Positions 34,023 through 43,090 of a stretch of DNA of 64,000 bases are shown piece by piece. Below the pieces are notes generated by a model. That model saw only the letters and a list, made by a program, of their open reading frames with translations. It was not told the origin of the DNA and ran no database searches. Where the stretch lies: positions 496,001 through 560,000 of the forward strand of contig NZ_CP092968.1 of assembly GCF_027571405.1 (NCBI RefSeq), given 5' to 3'. The position numbers and the translations under genes are program-made. This DNA is from Methylocystis parvus OBBP (GTDB taxonomy: Bacteria > Pseudomonadota > Alphaproteobacteria > Rhizobiales > Beijerinckiaceae). Numbering within the stretch: the first letter of the stretch is position 1; the number at the start of each line of letters is the position of its first letter.

Positions 34023-37000
34023 ATCTCTCGTCCCGCTCTGAAAGAAGGTCTCGCAGAGCCTCGACGGATGCGGGCTTTGTGATATGCGCGTTGAAGCCCG
34101 CCGATTTGGTTTTGAGACGCGCGTCTTCCTGCCCCCAGCCGGTGAGGGCGACGAGGCGAACGTCACGTCCTTCCGGCAGGTTTCGGATGATCGACGCCGT
34201 CTCATATCCGTCGAGCCCCGGCATTCCCAAATCCAGCAAGACGACGTCCGGCAGAAACTCTTGAACGATCGCAGCGCCGTTGCGCCCGTCATAGGCGGCG
34301 CGCACGGTCGCGCCCAAGCCCTGCAGCAGGATGCACAGAACATCCGCGGCGTCGCGGTTGTCGTCGATCACCAGCACCCGCTTGGACGGGTTCGCATCGG
34401 CTGGACGGCCAGTGTCGGCGACGGGCGAATGCGCCATGTCGAGCGGCAAGCGTATGGTGAATTTGCTTCCCATTCCAAGGCCGTCGCTGCAGGCGGATAC
34501 CGAGCCGCCGTGCAACAGAACGAGATTGCGGACGAGAGCGAGTCCGATTCCGAGGCCGCCATCCCCATGGCTGTCGATCTGGGCGAAGAGGTCAAAGATA
34601 TGTGGCAACTGCTCCGTGGAGATCCCGCGTCCGTCATCTTCGACGGTTATGACAGCCTCGTCATTGTCTCGCTTCGCGATTAGGTCGATCGCGCCGCCAT
34701 GCGGCGTGAACTTCACCGCGTTGCTCAGGAGATTCGTGAAAATCTGCACCAGCCGCGCGCGGTCGGCGAAAACGAGAAGCGGCTCCGACGGCTCCGTTAT
34801 GGCGCATTTCTGGCCGCCTTTTTCGATGAGCGGAAAGCTCGCCTCCAAGGCGAGGCGCAGCGCCGCCGTGACGTCGATGGTCTCCTTGCGCAACTTGATT
34901 TTGCCGCGGCTGATCCTCGAAATTTCGAGCAGGTCGTCGACGAGCCGGACGACTTGGTCGGTTTGACGCTGCATGATGCCGATCATCTTCTCCTCGCGTT
35001 GGTCCGCGCGCTCCGTTCTGCTCAGAACCTCGAGACCGCTGCGAATGGGCGCGAGCGGATTGCGCAGCTCATGCGCGAGCATTGCGATGAATTCGTCTTT
35101 TCGCCGAGCCGCCCCTGCAAGGGCCGCCTGAGCCTGAACGAGGTCGTCAATCTCGGTGGAGACGCCGACATGTCCGAAATATTCGCCATTTTCTCCCAAT
35201 AGCGGCTGCGCATAGTTTTCGAACCAACGCAATTGGCCGTCATGGCGTCGGATACGATCGCGCCGTCGCCACCCGCGTCGGTCGCGCACGGCGGCCAGAT
35301 AATCGGCGACATAGTTTTGAGCGTGATCGGGATCGAGCAGAGATCGCCATCCCTCGCCCCTCACCTCGTCCTCTGATCTGCCCGTATAATCGAGGAAATA
35401 CTGGTTTATGTAGATATTCTCGCCGTTTTGCCCGTTGTGCCAGATCAGCGCCGGGGCGGTGTTCGCGAGGATGCGGAATTTCTCCTCGGAGTTGCGCAGC
35501 GCCGTCTCGGCGCGGGCGCGCTCGACGGCCGCCCAGGTTCGCTCGGCGGTTTCTTTCAAAGCGTCGAGTTCGGACGTCGTCCAGACATGGGGAGTGGCGT
35601 TGAGGGCGATGAGGGCGGCGACAAACCGGTCTCCCTTCACGAGCGGCGTGCACGCATAGGAGCGGATTTGAAGCGCTTCGAACGCGTCCTGCTGTTGCGT
35701 CCGAAGCGACGCGTCCGTCTTCAGGTCGGCATGCGCGACTGTCTCGCCGCCGCGAAGCTTGTCGAGATTGCTTTCGTCGAAATCGCCGAAGCGAAATCTT
35801 CCGCCGAGGAGTCTCGCCAGACCCGGGGCGACGTCCTCCGCCGTGCAAAGCACTGTTTCCTCATCCTCGACGGTTTCGACGTAAACGACGCGATCGCAAC
35901 CAAGGTGCGCTCGAAGCAGCCGCGCGGCGTTCTCTCGAATGCCGGCCGCGTCGGACAAATGTCGCAGGCCGTCGCTCAGCGTCAGCAGAAACGCCTGCTG
36001 CGACTCGCTCTGGCGCAGCGCCGCCTCCGCCCGCGCCCGCGCCTCCGTCTGCATGTGGTGCGAAATGATGATCGAGGCTGTCCGCGTGATGATCCTGGCG
36101 AGATCGACGTCGCGCTCATTGACTTCGTGAGGCGCGCGGAAATAGATCGCGAGTGTGCCCACGAATCTTCCCGCCTCGGTGTTGATCGGGAAACTCCAGC
36201 ACCCGCGGTAATCGAAGCGCTCGGCCAGCCACCGCCACGGCGCCCATCGTTCATCCGTCGAGACGTCGGCGGTTAGAACGGGTTCTCCGGAATAGGTCGC
36301 GAGGCCGCAAGCCAGGGACTCCGGTCCAATCTTGAAGCCGGCGACGGCGCGGGCGTAGGCGTCCGGCATGCCGACGATATGGCGCAACGTTAAATTATCG
36401 TCTTCAGAGAGGTAAAAGGCCGCTCGCGTCTCGTCGCCAAGCGCTCGGACGACCATGCGGCTCAATGCGCCGAGCGTCTGATTCAGCGGCGCGTCGTCTA
36501 TGGCGCTCTCGAGCGCCGCCGCCTGATCTCGCAACAACGCCTCGCGTTCCCGCAAGATCGTCTCAACGCGCATGCGCTCCGTCACGTCATAGGCGACGCC
36601 CGACACGCAGATGGGCCTTCCCGCCGCGTCGAACTCGGCCTTGCCCTTGGCCGTGATCCATAGCTCCGCGCGATCATTGGCGCGGCGGACGCGATATTCG
36701 GCCATAAACGGCGCCTTGCCGGCAAGCGCAGCTTTCATTCGCGCGTCGACCTTGTCGCGGTCTTCCGGATGCACCAGAGCGAGGAAGTCCTCATATTGGT
36801 GCGGAGCGTTCTGCGGCAGCCCGTAAAGTTCGAAATAAGTGGGGTTGAAGGTCGTCTGGTTCGTCGTCCGGTCCCAGAACCACATTCCAACTTTTGCGAA
36901 GTCCTGCGCGAGCAGAAGTCTGGCCTCGCGCTCGCGCAAGGCGATCTCGGCGCGTTTTCTTGCGTCGACGTCGATATGCATCCCAACCCATTTGCGAACC

Positions 37001-37329
37001 GACCGGGCCGAGTCGAGATAAGGAACGGCGTGGACGTCCGTCCAGCGCCAGCCGCCGCCGCAATGTTTCAGCCGGTATGTCGCGTCGTATCTGCGGACGC
37101 CGGCAATCGCCGCGCGCCATTCCTTCTCCGCATCCGCGCGGTCTTCCGGATAAATCGCTTTGAGCCATCCATCGCCAAGCCGTTCTTCAACGGTTTGACC
37201 CGTATATTTGCGCCAACTCGGACTGTCCGCGACGACGGCGCCGTCAGCCTCGGTTTCCCAATATATTTGGGCGAAAGACCGCATGAGGAAAGATAAGGAG
37301 TCGTCGCCTTCCGCTGGCCGTGACGTCAC
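34021..37329 (-). CDS. Multi-sensor hybrid histidine kinase (PAS/GAF/HisKA/HATPase/REC)
   Basis: An 1102-residue soluble kinase with no transmembrane segment. Domains in order: two PAS/PAC units (about 15-130, 135-255), two GAF-like domains (about 275-430 and 450-610), a third PAS (about 620-745), then HisKA with 'FIAMLAHELRNPLAPIRSGL'. The ATPase has 'IFTNLLSNAVKFTPHGG' and 'DGGLGIGLALVRNLVLLHGG', and a C-terminal receiver ends the protein with 'VVLLDLGMPGLDGYE'. The signal is unknown. A lone CheB-domain gene lies 87 bp upstream on the same strand, so the two may act together. Confidence 0.9.
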   Translation of the reverse strand: MTSRPAEGDDSLSFLMRSFAQIYWETEADGAVVADSPSWRKYTGQTVEERLGDGWLKAIYPEDRADAEKEWRAAIAGVRRYDATYRLKHCGGGWRWTDVHAVPYLDSARSVRKWVGMHIDVDARKRAEIALREREARLLLAQDFAKVGMWFWDRTTNQTTFNPTYFELYGLPQNAPHQYEDFLALVHPEDRDKVDARMKAALAGKAPFMAEYRVRRANDRAELWITAKGKAEFDAAGRPICVSGVAYDVTERMRVETILREREALLRDQAAALESAIDDAPLNQTLGALSRMVVRALGDETRAAFYLSEDDNLTLRHIVGMPDAYARAVAGFKIGPESLACGLATYSGEPVLTADVSTDERWAPWRWLAERFDYRGCWSFPINTEAGRFVGTLAIYFRAPHEVNERDVDLARIITRTASIIISHHMQTEARARAEAALRQSESQQAFLLTLSDGLRHLSDAAGIRENAARLLRAHLGCDRVVYVETVEDEETVLCTAEDVAPGLARLLGGRFRFGDFDESNLDKLRGGETVAHADLKTDASLRTQQQDAFEALQIRSYACTPLVKGDRFVAALIALNATPHVWTTSELDALKETAERTWAAVERARAETALRNSEEKFRILANTAPALIWHNGQNGENIYINQYFLDYTGRSEDEVRGEGWRSLLDPDHAQNYVADYLAAVRDRRGWRRRDRIRRHDGQLRWFENYAQPLLGENGEYFGHVGVSTEIDDLVQAQAALAGAARRKDEFIAMLAHELRNPLAPIRSGLEVLSRTERADQREEKMIGIMQRQTDQVVRLVDDLLEISRISRGKIKLRKETIDVTAALRLALEASFPLIEKGGQKCAITEPSEPLLVFADRARLVQIFTNLLSNAVKFTPHGGAIDLIAKRDNDEAVITVEDDGRGISTEQLPHIFDLFAQIDSHGDGGLGIGLALVRNLVLLHGGSVSACSDGLGMGSKFTIRLPLDMAHSPVADTGRPADANPSKRVLVIDDNRDAADVLCILLQGLGATVRAAYDGRNGAAIVQEFLPDVVLLDLGMPGLDGYETASIIRNLPEGRDVRLVALTGWGQEDARLKTKSAGFNAHITKPASVEALRDLLSERDER

Positions 37330-37416
37330 TAACCGCTCCCCCGCACATCTTTGGCCGGAGGCAAGTCTTTCACGCCAATGACGCCCGGAAAAGCGTGGCT
37401 GTAGCGATGGGAGCGG

Positions 37417-38010
37417 CTATTTCCGATCAACGAGGCTGTGGCCTGTCCTTGTCGGTTCGCTCCCGTACGCTTGCAGGAACCTCGCGATGTCAGCGACGGA
37501 CAAACATGCGTCCGGATGATCTCTCGCGATCGCCGTCGCGGGCATAGAGGGGTTGAAGGATTCTTCTGGCTTTTGAACGACGACGCAGCCGCCATGCTCC
37601 TTTATGACGCGCAGTCCCTCGGCCCCGTCACTGTCCCCGCCGCTCAGGACGACGCCGATAACGGATTTTCCATAAGCCTTTGCCGCCGAGATGAAGAGGG
37701 GGTCTGCGGCAGGTCGAGTGTGATGCACTTTCGGACCACGGTTCAGCCTGATGCGCCCCGCCTCCAGAACCATGTGCTGGCCGGGCGGGGCGACGTAAAT
37801 ATGGCCCGGTCGGATGGGCCGATCATGCTTAGCGAAGGCGACGTTCAGCCTGGAAGACCAGGAGAGAATTTGAGGGAGGTCGCTTCGATGGTCGCCGATA
37901 TGGACGACAATGAAAATTGACGATGGGAACGCGCATGGGAGCGCCGCGACGATGCGTCGCAGCGGCTCCAGCCCGCCGGCGGAGGCGGCGATCACGATAA
38001 TTTTGCTCAT
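37417..38010 (-). CDS. Stand-alone CheB-type methylesterase domain protein
   Basis: A 197-residue protein containing only the CheB catalytic domain: Ser in 'AASAGGLEPLRRIVAALP', His in 'FIVVHIGDHRSD', 'GHIYVAPPGQHMVLE' and Asp in 'VVLSGGDSDGAEGL'. There is no receiver domain. In chemotaxis CheB demethylates receptor glutamates; a lone domain beside a multi-PAS kinase but without cheR, cheA or a receptor here suggests a non-chemotaxis role, as in CheB/CheR-PAS signalling proteins. It precedes the kinase on the same strand. Confidence 0.85.
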   Translation of the reverse strand: MSKIIVIAASAGGLEPLRRIVAALPCAFPSSIFIVVHIGDHRSDLPQILSWSSRLNVAFAKHDRPIRPGHIYVAPPGQHMVLEAGRIRLNRGPKVHHTRPAADPLFISAAKAYGKSVIGVVLSGGDSDGAEGLRVIKEHGGCVVVQKPEESFNPSMPATAIARDHPDACLSVADIARFLQAYGSEPTRTGHSLVDRK

Positions 38011-38220
38011 AGACGCAGAAGCGTCGCGCCGCGCAGAAGGTTCCGCACAGCGATGACGGCGCGAGAGTTCGCGCGTGGAAACTCAGCCTTGAATTTGTGG
38101 ACTCGCCCGCGCTAGCTTGCCCCGGTTCTCGCCGGCGCGCCTTGCGCGAAAAACAACTGACGCCGGACGTAAGCGCGGGGCGTTTTTCGCAACCGCTTTT
38201 GGTCAAACTTCGGAGAAGAA

Positions 38221-38439
38221 ATGACAGAGACTGTGCGGGACAGCAACGGAACGGAGCTAAAGGACGGCGACTCCGTCACGTTGATAAAAGACCTGAAGGT
38301 GAAGGGCACGTCTACGACCCTGAAGCGCGGAACTTTGATCAAGAATATCCGCCTCACCGGCGATCCGGCGGAGGTCGAATGCCGCGCTGAAAAGATCAAG
38401 GATCTCGTCTTGAGGACGGAATTCCTCAAAAAGGCGTGA
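38221..38439 (+). CDS. PhnA-like (alkylphosphonate utilisation) domain protein
   Basis: A 72-residue protein matching the PhnA C-terminal domain: 'VRDSNGTELKDGDSVTLIKD' then 'LKVKGTSTTLKRGTLIKNIR' and 'AEKIKDLVLRTEFLKKA'. The N-terminal zinc ribbon of full PhnA (YjdM) is absent. The family name comes from the phn region, but no phosphonate enzyme activity is known for it and no phn genes are here. The start is followed by normal codon use; a weak hairpin lies after the stop. Confidence 0.85.
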   Translation: MTETVRDSNGTELKDGDSVTLIKDLKVKGTSTTLKRGTLIKNIRLTGDPAEVECRAEKIKDLVLRTEFLKKA

Positions 38440-38463
38440 TCGCCGCATCCCGCCGGACGAGGA

Positions 38464-38497
38464 AACGCTCCGACCGCGTCCGTCGCGGCGGGGCGTT
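38464..38497 (+). terminator. Possible terminator after the PhnA-like gene
   Basis: AACGCTCCG and CGGGGCGTT arms with an internal CCGCG/CGCGG extension; the following CTGCATTTC is only weakly T-rich. Confidence 0.4.
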
Positions 38498-38632
38498 CTG
38501 CATTTCCGAAACGGCTGTTCTTCGCGTCATATGCGCGCCGCCTCGAGGCTCTTTCCGCGCGCCGGAATTTGCGAAGCCCGAGCGGAGAGCGCCGACGAGA
38601 TTGGCCAGATGGAAATCGACCTGGTTTGAAAA

Positions 38633-38710
38633 TGGTCGGAGTGGCGGGATTCGAACCCACGACCCCTTGTCCCCCAGACAAGTGCGCTAACCGGGCTGCG
38701 CTACACTCCG
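38633..38710 (-). tRNA. tRNA-Pro (anticodon GGG)
   Basis: On the minus strand a complete cloverleaf is visible: acceptor CGGAGTG/CACTCCG, D-arm with AGCGCAGCCCGGTTAGCGC, anticodon stem CTTGT/ACAAG around loop CTGGGGG (anticodon GGG), T-arm with GTGGGTTCGAATCCCGC, and discriminator A followed by encoded CCA. It reads proline codons CCC/CCU. Confidence 0.96.
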
Positions 38711-38753
38711 ACTGCGCGCCCTTATAGAGAGGCGCGGGCGCTCTGGCAACGGG

Positions 38754-39458
38754 CTAACGCCGCGTGAGATTCAGGAGCCTTTTGCACTCCTCGATCTCGG
38801 CGAGAGCCCCGCGCAGGAGCTGGGCCTGTTCCTGATCCAACCGGCGCGTCACGACGACGGGCGCATTGAAGACGGGGGGCGCGACCGGAATCGGCTCCGA
38901 GGAATCGGGCGCGACTCCGGGAATCTCGGAAGACGGCTCGAAAATCGGCGCGGCTTCGACATCCGGCGCCTCGGATGCGAAGGTCTGGGGCTCGGGCTCG
39001 GGCAGATCGAGCGAAGCCTGTTCGGCGAAGCGCGACGGCGGAGGAGTGAAAGGCCCGGCCGTCGATTCGACCCGGGACGCCGGTTCCGGCGGCGTGTTCT
39101 GAACGGGCTCCGGCGGGGCGGGGGCGGGCGTCGATTCGCCGCTCTGGCGGCGGCGCACATCGGCGATGACGCCCTCGACGCCCTGCTCCTTGAGGATGCG
39201 CTGCACCCCCTTGATCGTATAGCCCTCGCGATAGAGCAGGTGGCGGATCGCCTCGACGAGTTCGATGTCGCGCGGGCGGTAGAAGCGGCGGCCGCCGGCG
39301 CGTTTGACGGGGTCGATCTCTTTAAAGCGCGTCTCCCAGAAGCGCAGCACGTGCTGCGGCAGGTCGAGATGCTCCGCGACTTCGCCAATGGTGCGAAGCG
39401 TGGCGATCTCTTCCCTGGATAAAGCGCCTCTGGCGGCCACCGTCCGTCCCCGACTCAA
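38754..39458 (-). CDS. MerR family transcriptional regulator with Pro/Glu-rich C-terminal region
   Basis: A 234-residue protein. The N-terminal MerR winged-helix has '[20 protein letters not shown]' and '[19 protein letters not shown]', with '[20 protein letters not shown]' as the wing/helix end. A long acidic, Pro-rich linker (about 105-205) follows and a helical end '[20 protein letters not shown]' could dimerise. No ligand-binding cysteines are placed as in metal sensors. This form is conserved in Hyphomicrobiales, often near ihfA, but targets are not known. It is divergent from ctaA and lies downstream-facing to tRNA-Pro. Confidence 0.85.
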   Translation of the reverse strand: MSRGRTVAARGALSREEIATLRTIGEVAEHLDLPQHVLRFWETRFKEIDPVKRAGGRRFYRPRDIELVEAIRHLLYREGYTIKGVQRILKEQGVEGVIADVRRRQSGESTPAPAPPEPVQNTPPEPASRVESTAGPFTPPPSRFAEQASLDLPEPEPQTFASEAPDVEAAPIFEPSSEIPGVAPDSSEPIPVAPPVFNAPVVVTRRLDQEQAQLLRGALAEIEECKRLLNLTRR

Positions 39459-39598
39459 CCTGCGGTCATTCTTACATCGCGGCGGGATTTCCTTTCAGCC
39501 CAAAATCTGGCGCTAAACCGGCGAGCGCCGCGCAAGGTGTGGACAAGGGTCGGCCGCATCCCTTAACTGCCGGGACAGACAAACCCTGGGCGAAGCTT

Positions 39599-40708
39599 AT
39601 GGAAGACTGGCTTCTCTTTCCGCATCCCGTTCCCGAGGTGAAGCATCGCGCCACGGAGGCGAACGCGGTCGGCGTGCGCAACTGGCTCTGGATCGTCGCG
39701 GCCCTCGTCTTTTTGATGGTGCTCGTCGGCGGCGCGACGCGGCTGACCGAATCCGGCCTCTCGATCGTCGAATGGAAGCCCGTGACCGGCGTCATCCCGC
39801 CGCTCTCCGAGAAGGAGTGGATGGACGCCTTCGAGGACTACAAGAAGATACCGCAATATAAGGAGCTGTTTCCGGAGATGGACCTTTCCGGATTCCGGTT
39901 CATCTACGCCTGGGAGTGGGCGCATCGCCTGCTCGGACGCCTGATCGGCGTCGTCTTCGCGGTTCCGCTCGTCTGGTTCTGGGCGACGAAGCGGCTGCCT
40001 TCCGCCGTGAAGCCGAAGCTCGTCTTCATTCTGGCGCTGGGCTTGCTACAGGGCGGCGTCGGCTGGTGGATGGTGTCCTCCGGCCTCGCGCATCGCACCG
40101 AAGTCGCGCAGGAGCGGCTGGCGATCCATCTGATCATCGCCGCCTTTATCTTCTCGTCCTGCCTCTGGGTGGCCGGCGGCCTCGGTCCGCGCCGCGAGTC
40201 GAGCGCGCATGACCATGTCGGGCGGCTGCGCGCGACGGGCTTGCTGCTTCTCGCAATCGTCTTCGTGCAGCTTTTCATGGGCGGCATCGTCGCCGGGCTG
40301 CGGGCGGGGCTTGTCGAGAACACCTGGCCGCTGATCGGCGGCGCCTTCATCCCCCCTGTGGACGCGCTTTTCCCGAAAGAGCCGTGGTGGTCGAATATTT
40401 TCGACACGCCCATCACCGCGCAATTCTTCCACCGCATGATCGCCTATGTGATCTTCGTCCTCGCGGCGCTACATCTGATCGACGCGGGGATGAACGCCGG
40501 CGGCCGGGCGCGGACCGGCGCGGTCATCGTTTTCGGGCATATTGTCGGGCAGATCGCCCTGGGCATAGCGACGTTGCTGCTCGTCGAGCCGCCATATGCG
40601 GGGACGCCGCATCTTCTGCTGGCGCTCGCCCATCAGGCGATCGGCATGGCCGTGCTCGCCGTCGCCACCCTGCAGGCGCGCCGGCTCGTGCACGACCTCG
40701 AAGCTTAA
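39599..40708 (+). CDS. ctaA: Heme A synthase (COX15/CtaA type)
   Basis: A 369-residue, eight-helix membrane enzyme. It has 'VGGATRLTESGLSIVEWKPV' after helix 1, 'FIYAWEWAHRLLGRLIGVVF' with a heme-ligand His, 'EVAQERLAIHLIIAAFIFSS' and, in the second half, 'QFFHRMIAYVIF' and 'HQAIGMAVLAV' with further His ligands. It hydroxylates the C8 methyl of heme O to form heme A for cytochrome aa3 oxidase. An in-frame GTG 20 codons earlier is possible, but the ATG gives the usual N-terminal length. Confidence 0.92.
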   Translation: MEDWLLFPHPVPEVKHRATEANAVGVRNWLWIVAALVFLMVLVGGATRLTESGLSIVEWKPVTGVIPPLSEKEWMDAFEDYKKIPQYKELFPEMDLSGFRFIYAWEWAHRLLGRLIGVVFAVPLVWFWATKRLPSAVKPKLVFILALGLLQGGVGWWMVSSGLAHRTEVAQERLAIHLIIAAFIFSSCLWVAGGLGPRRESSAHDHVGRLRATGLLLLAIVFVQLFMGGIVAGLRAGLVENTWPLIGGAFIPPVDALFPKEPWWSNIFDTPITAQFFHRMIAYVIFVLAALHLIDAGMNAGGRARTGAVIVFGHIVGQIALGIATLLLVEPPYAGTPHLLLALAHQAIGMAVLAVATLQARRLVHDLEA

Positions 40709-40721
40709 AAGGGGAAGGGCG

Positions 40722-41657
40722 ATGTTGCGGAGCCTCGACGTTCTCAATCTCCCGGGACCGGATTTCCTGAACGTTTTCGGCCTCGTCGCGATCCTCGTGC
40801 TCGCCGCGGGCTGGCTCGTCATCCATTTCGCGGACAGGACGGGAAACGCGCCGCCGGCCGTGCCGCAGAATCCGGACCCTGTCGATGTCGCCTTTCTGCA
40901 GGGCGGCGTGAACCAGGTCATCCGCATGATCGTCTATGACCTTGTCCAGCGCGGCTATGCGGCGCTGGGTTCCGACGATCGAGTTGCGCCGACCGCGAAG
41001 CGTCCGGAGCCGGGCGCGCTCGACGCCATGGAAAGCCGCGTCCTGGAGTCCATCCAGGCCAGGCCGAAGGCCCATGAGCTCTTCGCCAATCGCACGCAAC
41101 GGCAGGAATTGGCGGCGGCGCTGCGGCCCGCGCATGACAGGCTTGCGGCGGAAAATCTCGTGAAGCCCGAATCGGTGAAGATCTGGCGGACGCGCGTGCA
41201 AATATTCGGCGCGCTCATTCTCGTCGGTCTCGCCGGCGCGAAGATCTATGTCGCGCTGAATACGGGACACAAGAACGTCTGGTATCTCGTCTTCCTCTGC
41301 GCCGCCGCGGTGATCGGCCTTTTCGTGATGTGCTACGTCGCGACGCGCAGCCATGCGAGCCGTCGCGGCCGCGCTTATCTCGACGCGATGAAGCTCGCCT
41401 ATAAATCCCGCCTCGAAGAGCGGCTGCAGGAAGTCGGCGCGCCGGCGCCGGTCAAGGCCTTCGAAGGCGCCTCTCTGTTCCTGATCGGGCTCTACGGTTT
41501 CTCCGTCTTGAAAGGCACCGCCGACGCCGCCTTCGCCGAGCATTTCAAGCGGGCGTCCGGGGATGGCGGCGGCGGAAGCTGCGGTTCGAGCTGCGGCAGC
41601 TCCTGCGGCAGCAGCGATGGCGGTAGTGGTTGCGGCGGCTGCGGCGGCGGTGATTGA
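40722..41657 (+). CDS. TIGR04222-like membrane protein with Cys/Gly/Ser-rich C-terminus (candidate MNIO substrate)
   Basis: A 311-residue protein: an N-terminal membrane helix (about 15-36), a cytoplasmic-looking region ('VDVAFLQGGVNQVIRMIVYD' to about residue 150), two further helices (about 165-215) and a cytoplasmic segment. The final ~30 residues are nearly only Gly, Ser and Cys, with five cysteines in repeats like 'CGSSCGSSCGSS' and 'GCGGCGGG'. The fold and tail resemble the TIGR04222 family, noted for low-complexity Cys/Gly C-termini. The ribosome-binding site is AAGGGG before the ATG. Its stop codon lies inside the start of the DUF692 gene, so the tail is a plausible substrate for that oxidase. 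Confidence 0.75.
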   Translation: MLRSLDVLNLPGPDFLNVFGLVAILVLAAGWLVIHFADRTGNAPPAVPQNPDPVDVAFLQGGVNQVIRMIVYDLVQRGYAALGSDDRVAPTAKRPEPGALDAMESRVLESIQARPKAHELFANRTQRQELAAALRPAHDRLAAENLVKPESVKIWRTRVQIFGALILVGLAGAKIYVALNTGHKNVWYLVFLCAAAVIGLFVMCYVATRSHASRRGRAYLDAMKLAYKSRLEERLQEVGAPAPVKAFEGASLFLIGLYGFSVLKGTADAAFAEHFKRASGDGGGGSCGSSCGSSCGSSDGGSGCGGCGGGD

Positions 41658-42480
41658 CGCGCCCGCTCTCGGCTCCGGCATCGGCTATCGGCCGGCCTTC
41701 CGCGCCGATCTTTTCGCCAACCGCGCCCGCGTCGATTTTCTGGAGATCATCGCCGACCACTATTTCAGCGCGTCGCCCGAGAAGCTCCGCGAACTCGATC
41801 TTCTGCGCGCGCATTTTCCCATCGTGGCTCATGGGCTCGATCTTTCCATCGGCTCCGCGGAAGGGATCGACCCTGCCTATCTCGACAGAGTCGCGGCGCT
41901 GATCGCACGCGTCGATCCGCCCTGGTGGAGCGAGCATCTCTGCTTCACCCGCGCGGGCGGCGTGGATATCGGCCATCTCGCGGCGCTGCCATATACGCGG
42001 GAAGCGATCGACATCGTCGCGCGCAATGTCGAGACGGCGCGCAAGCGCATCAAGGCGCCGCTCGTCATCGAAAATATTACGACGGTCGTGCGCGTGCCCG
42101 GCGCGGAGATGGACGAACCCGAATTCCTGACGCGGGCGCTCGACGCGACGGGTTGCTTCTGGCTTTGCGACGTCGCCAATCTCTATACGAACGCGGTCAA
42201 TCACGGGATCGACATCGATGCGACTTTCGAGCGCTGGCCCTGGGACCGACTCGTGCAGATCCATTATGCGGGCGGGCGCTGGCGCGACGGCGTCCTGATC
42301 GACAGCCACGACTCCCCGACGAGCGAAGCCGTCTGGGATCTCTATGACCGCATCGTCGCGCGCGCGCCGGTGAGGGGCGCGATCCTGGAGCGCGACGAGC
42401 GCCTGCCGCCTTTCAGCGAGCTGCTCGATGAAGTCGCGCGCGCCCGCGCCTCACTGGAGAAATGCGGCCGATGGGGCTGA
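41647..42480 (+). CDS. DUF692 multinuclear non-heme iron oxidase (MNIO, MbnB/TglH-like)
   Basis: A 277-residue TIM-barrel-type protein with the DUF692 series of metal-ligand motifs in order: 'GIGYRPAF', 'VDFLEIIADHYF', 'PIVAHGLDLSIGS', 'WWSEHLCFT', 'PLVIENITT', 'WLCDVANLYTNAVNHG', 'QIHYAGG', 'DSHDSP' and 'ILERDERLPPF'. MNIOs use two or three iron ions to oxidise cysteines in peptide substrates, as MbnB does for methanobactin. The start is GTG, overlapping the upstream Cys-rich protein gene by 11 bp; the long frame upstream is an artefact of that gene's Gly/Cys tail. The next gene starts at its stop. Confidence 0.88.
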   Translation, partial: AVIDAPALGSGIGYRPAFRADLFANRARVDFLEIIADHYFSASPEKLRELDLLRAHFPIVAHGLDLSIGSAEGIDPAYLDRVAALIARVDPPWWSEHLCFTRAGGVDIGHLAALPYTREAIDIVARNVETARKRIKAPLVIENITTVVRVPGAEMDEPEFLTRALDATGCFWLCDVANLYTNAVNHGIDIDATFERWPWDRLVQIHYAGGRWRDGVLIDSHDSPTSEAVWDLYDRIVARAPVRGAILERDERLPPFSELLDEVARARASLEKCGRWG

Positions 42481-43025
42481 TGCAGACGCAGGCGCTGCTC
42501 GCGCGCCTCTTCACGGACGCCGATCTGCGCCGCGCCTTTTTCGACGATCCGCAAAGGACGCTGAGGGGCTTTGACTTATCCGAGGATGAGGCGACGGCGC
42601 TCGCCGCGCTGGACAAAGGCGAGGTCGAGGAATTTGCGCGCTGCCTTCTCGGCAAGCGCGCGCTCGACGCGCGCAAGGTTCTGCCGCTTACGGCGAAGGC
42701 GCTCGGTCCCGATTTCGACAGGCTGTCGCGCGAGGCGATCGTCGGGCCGCCACCGCCGGGCCGCCACCGCGCCGACGCCGCGGCGCTTGCGCGGCTGCTG
42801 ACGTCGCGCAAGCTGAGTCCCGGCTGGATCGGCGATCTCGCGCGTTTTGAAATGGCCTTTGTCGCGGCCGCGCGGCCCGGGGTTGTTCTGCGGCGCTTCG
42901 CTTGGCCCGTAAACGACGTTACGCGCCAGCTTCTCGCCGGCGCGCCCGTCGATGTTCGTCCCCGGCGGCGCTTTGGGATATGGCTCCGCGCGCCGGGTCG
43001 AAAACTTTATTGGCGGATGTTTTAA
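42480..43025 (+). CDS. Probable partner protein of the DUF692 oxidase
   Basis: A 181-residue helical, basic protein starting 'QTQALLARLFTDADLRRAFF' and 'GFDLSEDEATALAALDKGEV', then 'LAKALGPDF-like' helices, 'SPGWIGDLARFEMAFVAAAR' and a basic end 'APGRKLYWRMF'. The N-terminal pattern is like that of the second proteins (MbnC/DUF2063 analogues) found beside DUF692 enzymes, which recruit the substrate leader; the assignment rests mainly on position. The ATG overlaps the oxidase stop (TGATG); ATGs three and six codons earlier are alternatives. Confidence 0.6.
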   Translation: MQTQALLARLFTDADLRRAFFDDPQRTLRGFDLSEDEATALAALDKGEVEEFARCLLGKRALDARKVLPLTAKALGPDFDRLSREAIVGPPPPGRHRADAAALARLLTSRKLSPGWIGDLARFEMAFVAAARPGVVLRRFAWPVNDVTRQLLAGAPVDVRPRRRFGIWLRAPGRKLYWRMF

Positions 43026-43090
43026 GGCCGCGGCTCGGCTCGTTCGGGACTTTTCACCGTCATTGCAATGACGGCGGTGAGCGAAGGGCT

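Noticed and set aside
38633..38710. tRNA-Pro as an attachment site of an integrated island
   Set aside because: No integrase, direct repeat of the tRNA end or foreign gene set is seen on either side.
41563..43025. Reading the DUF692 locus as methanobactin or bufferin biosynthesis
   Set aside because: No short precursor with methanobactin-like cysteines, no DUF2282 bufferin gene, and no mbnT/mbnM nearby; the Cys-rich partner is a large membrane protein.
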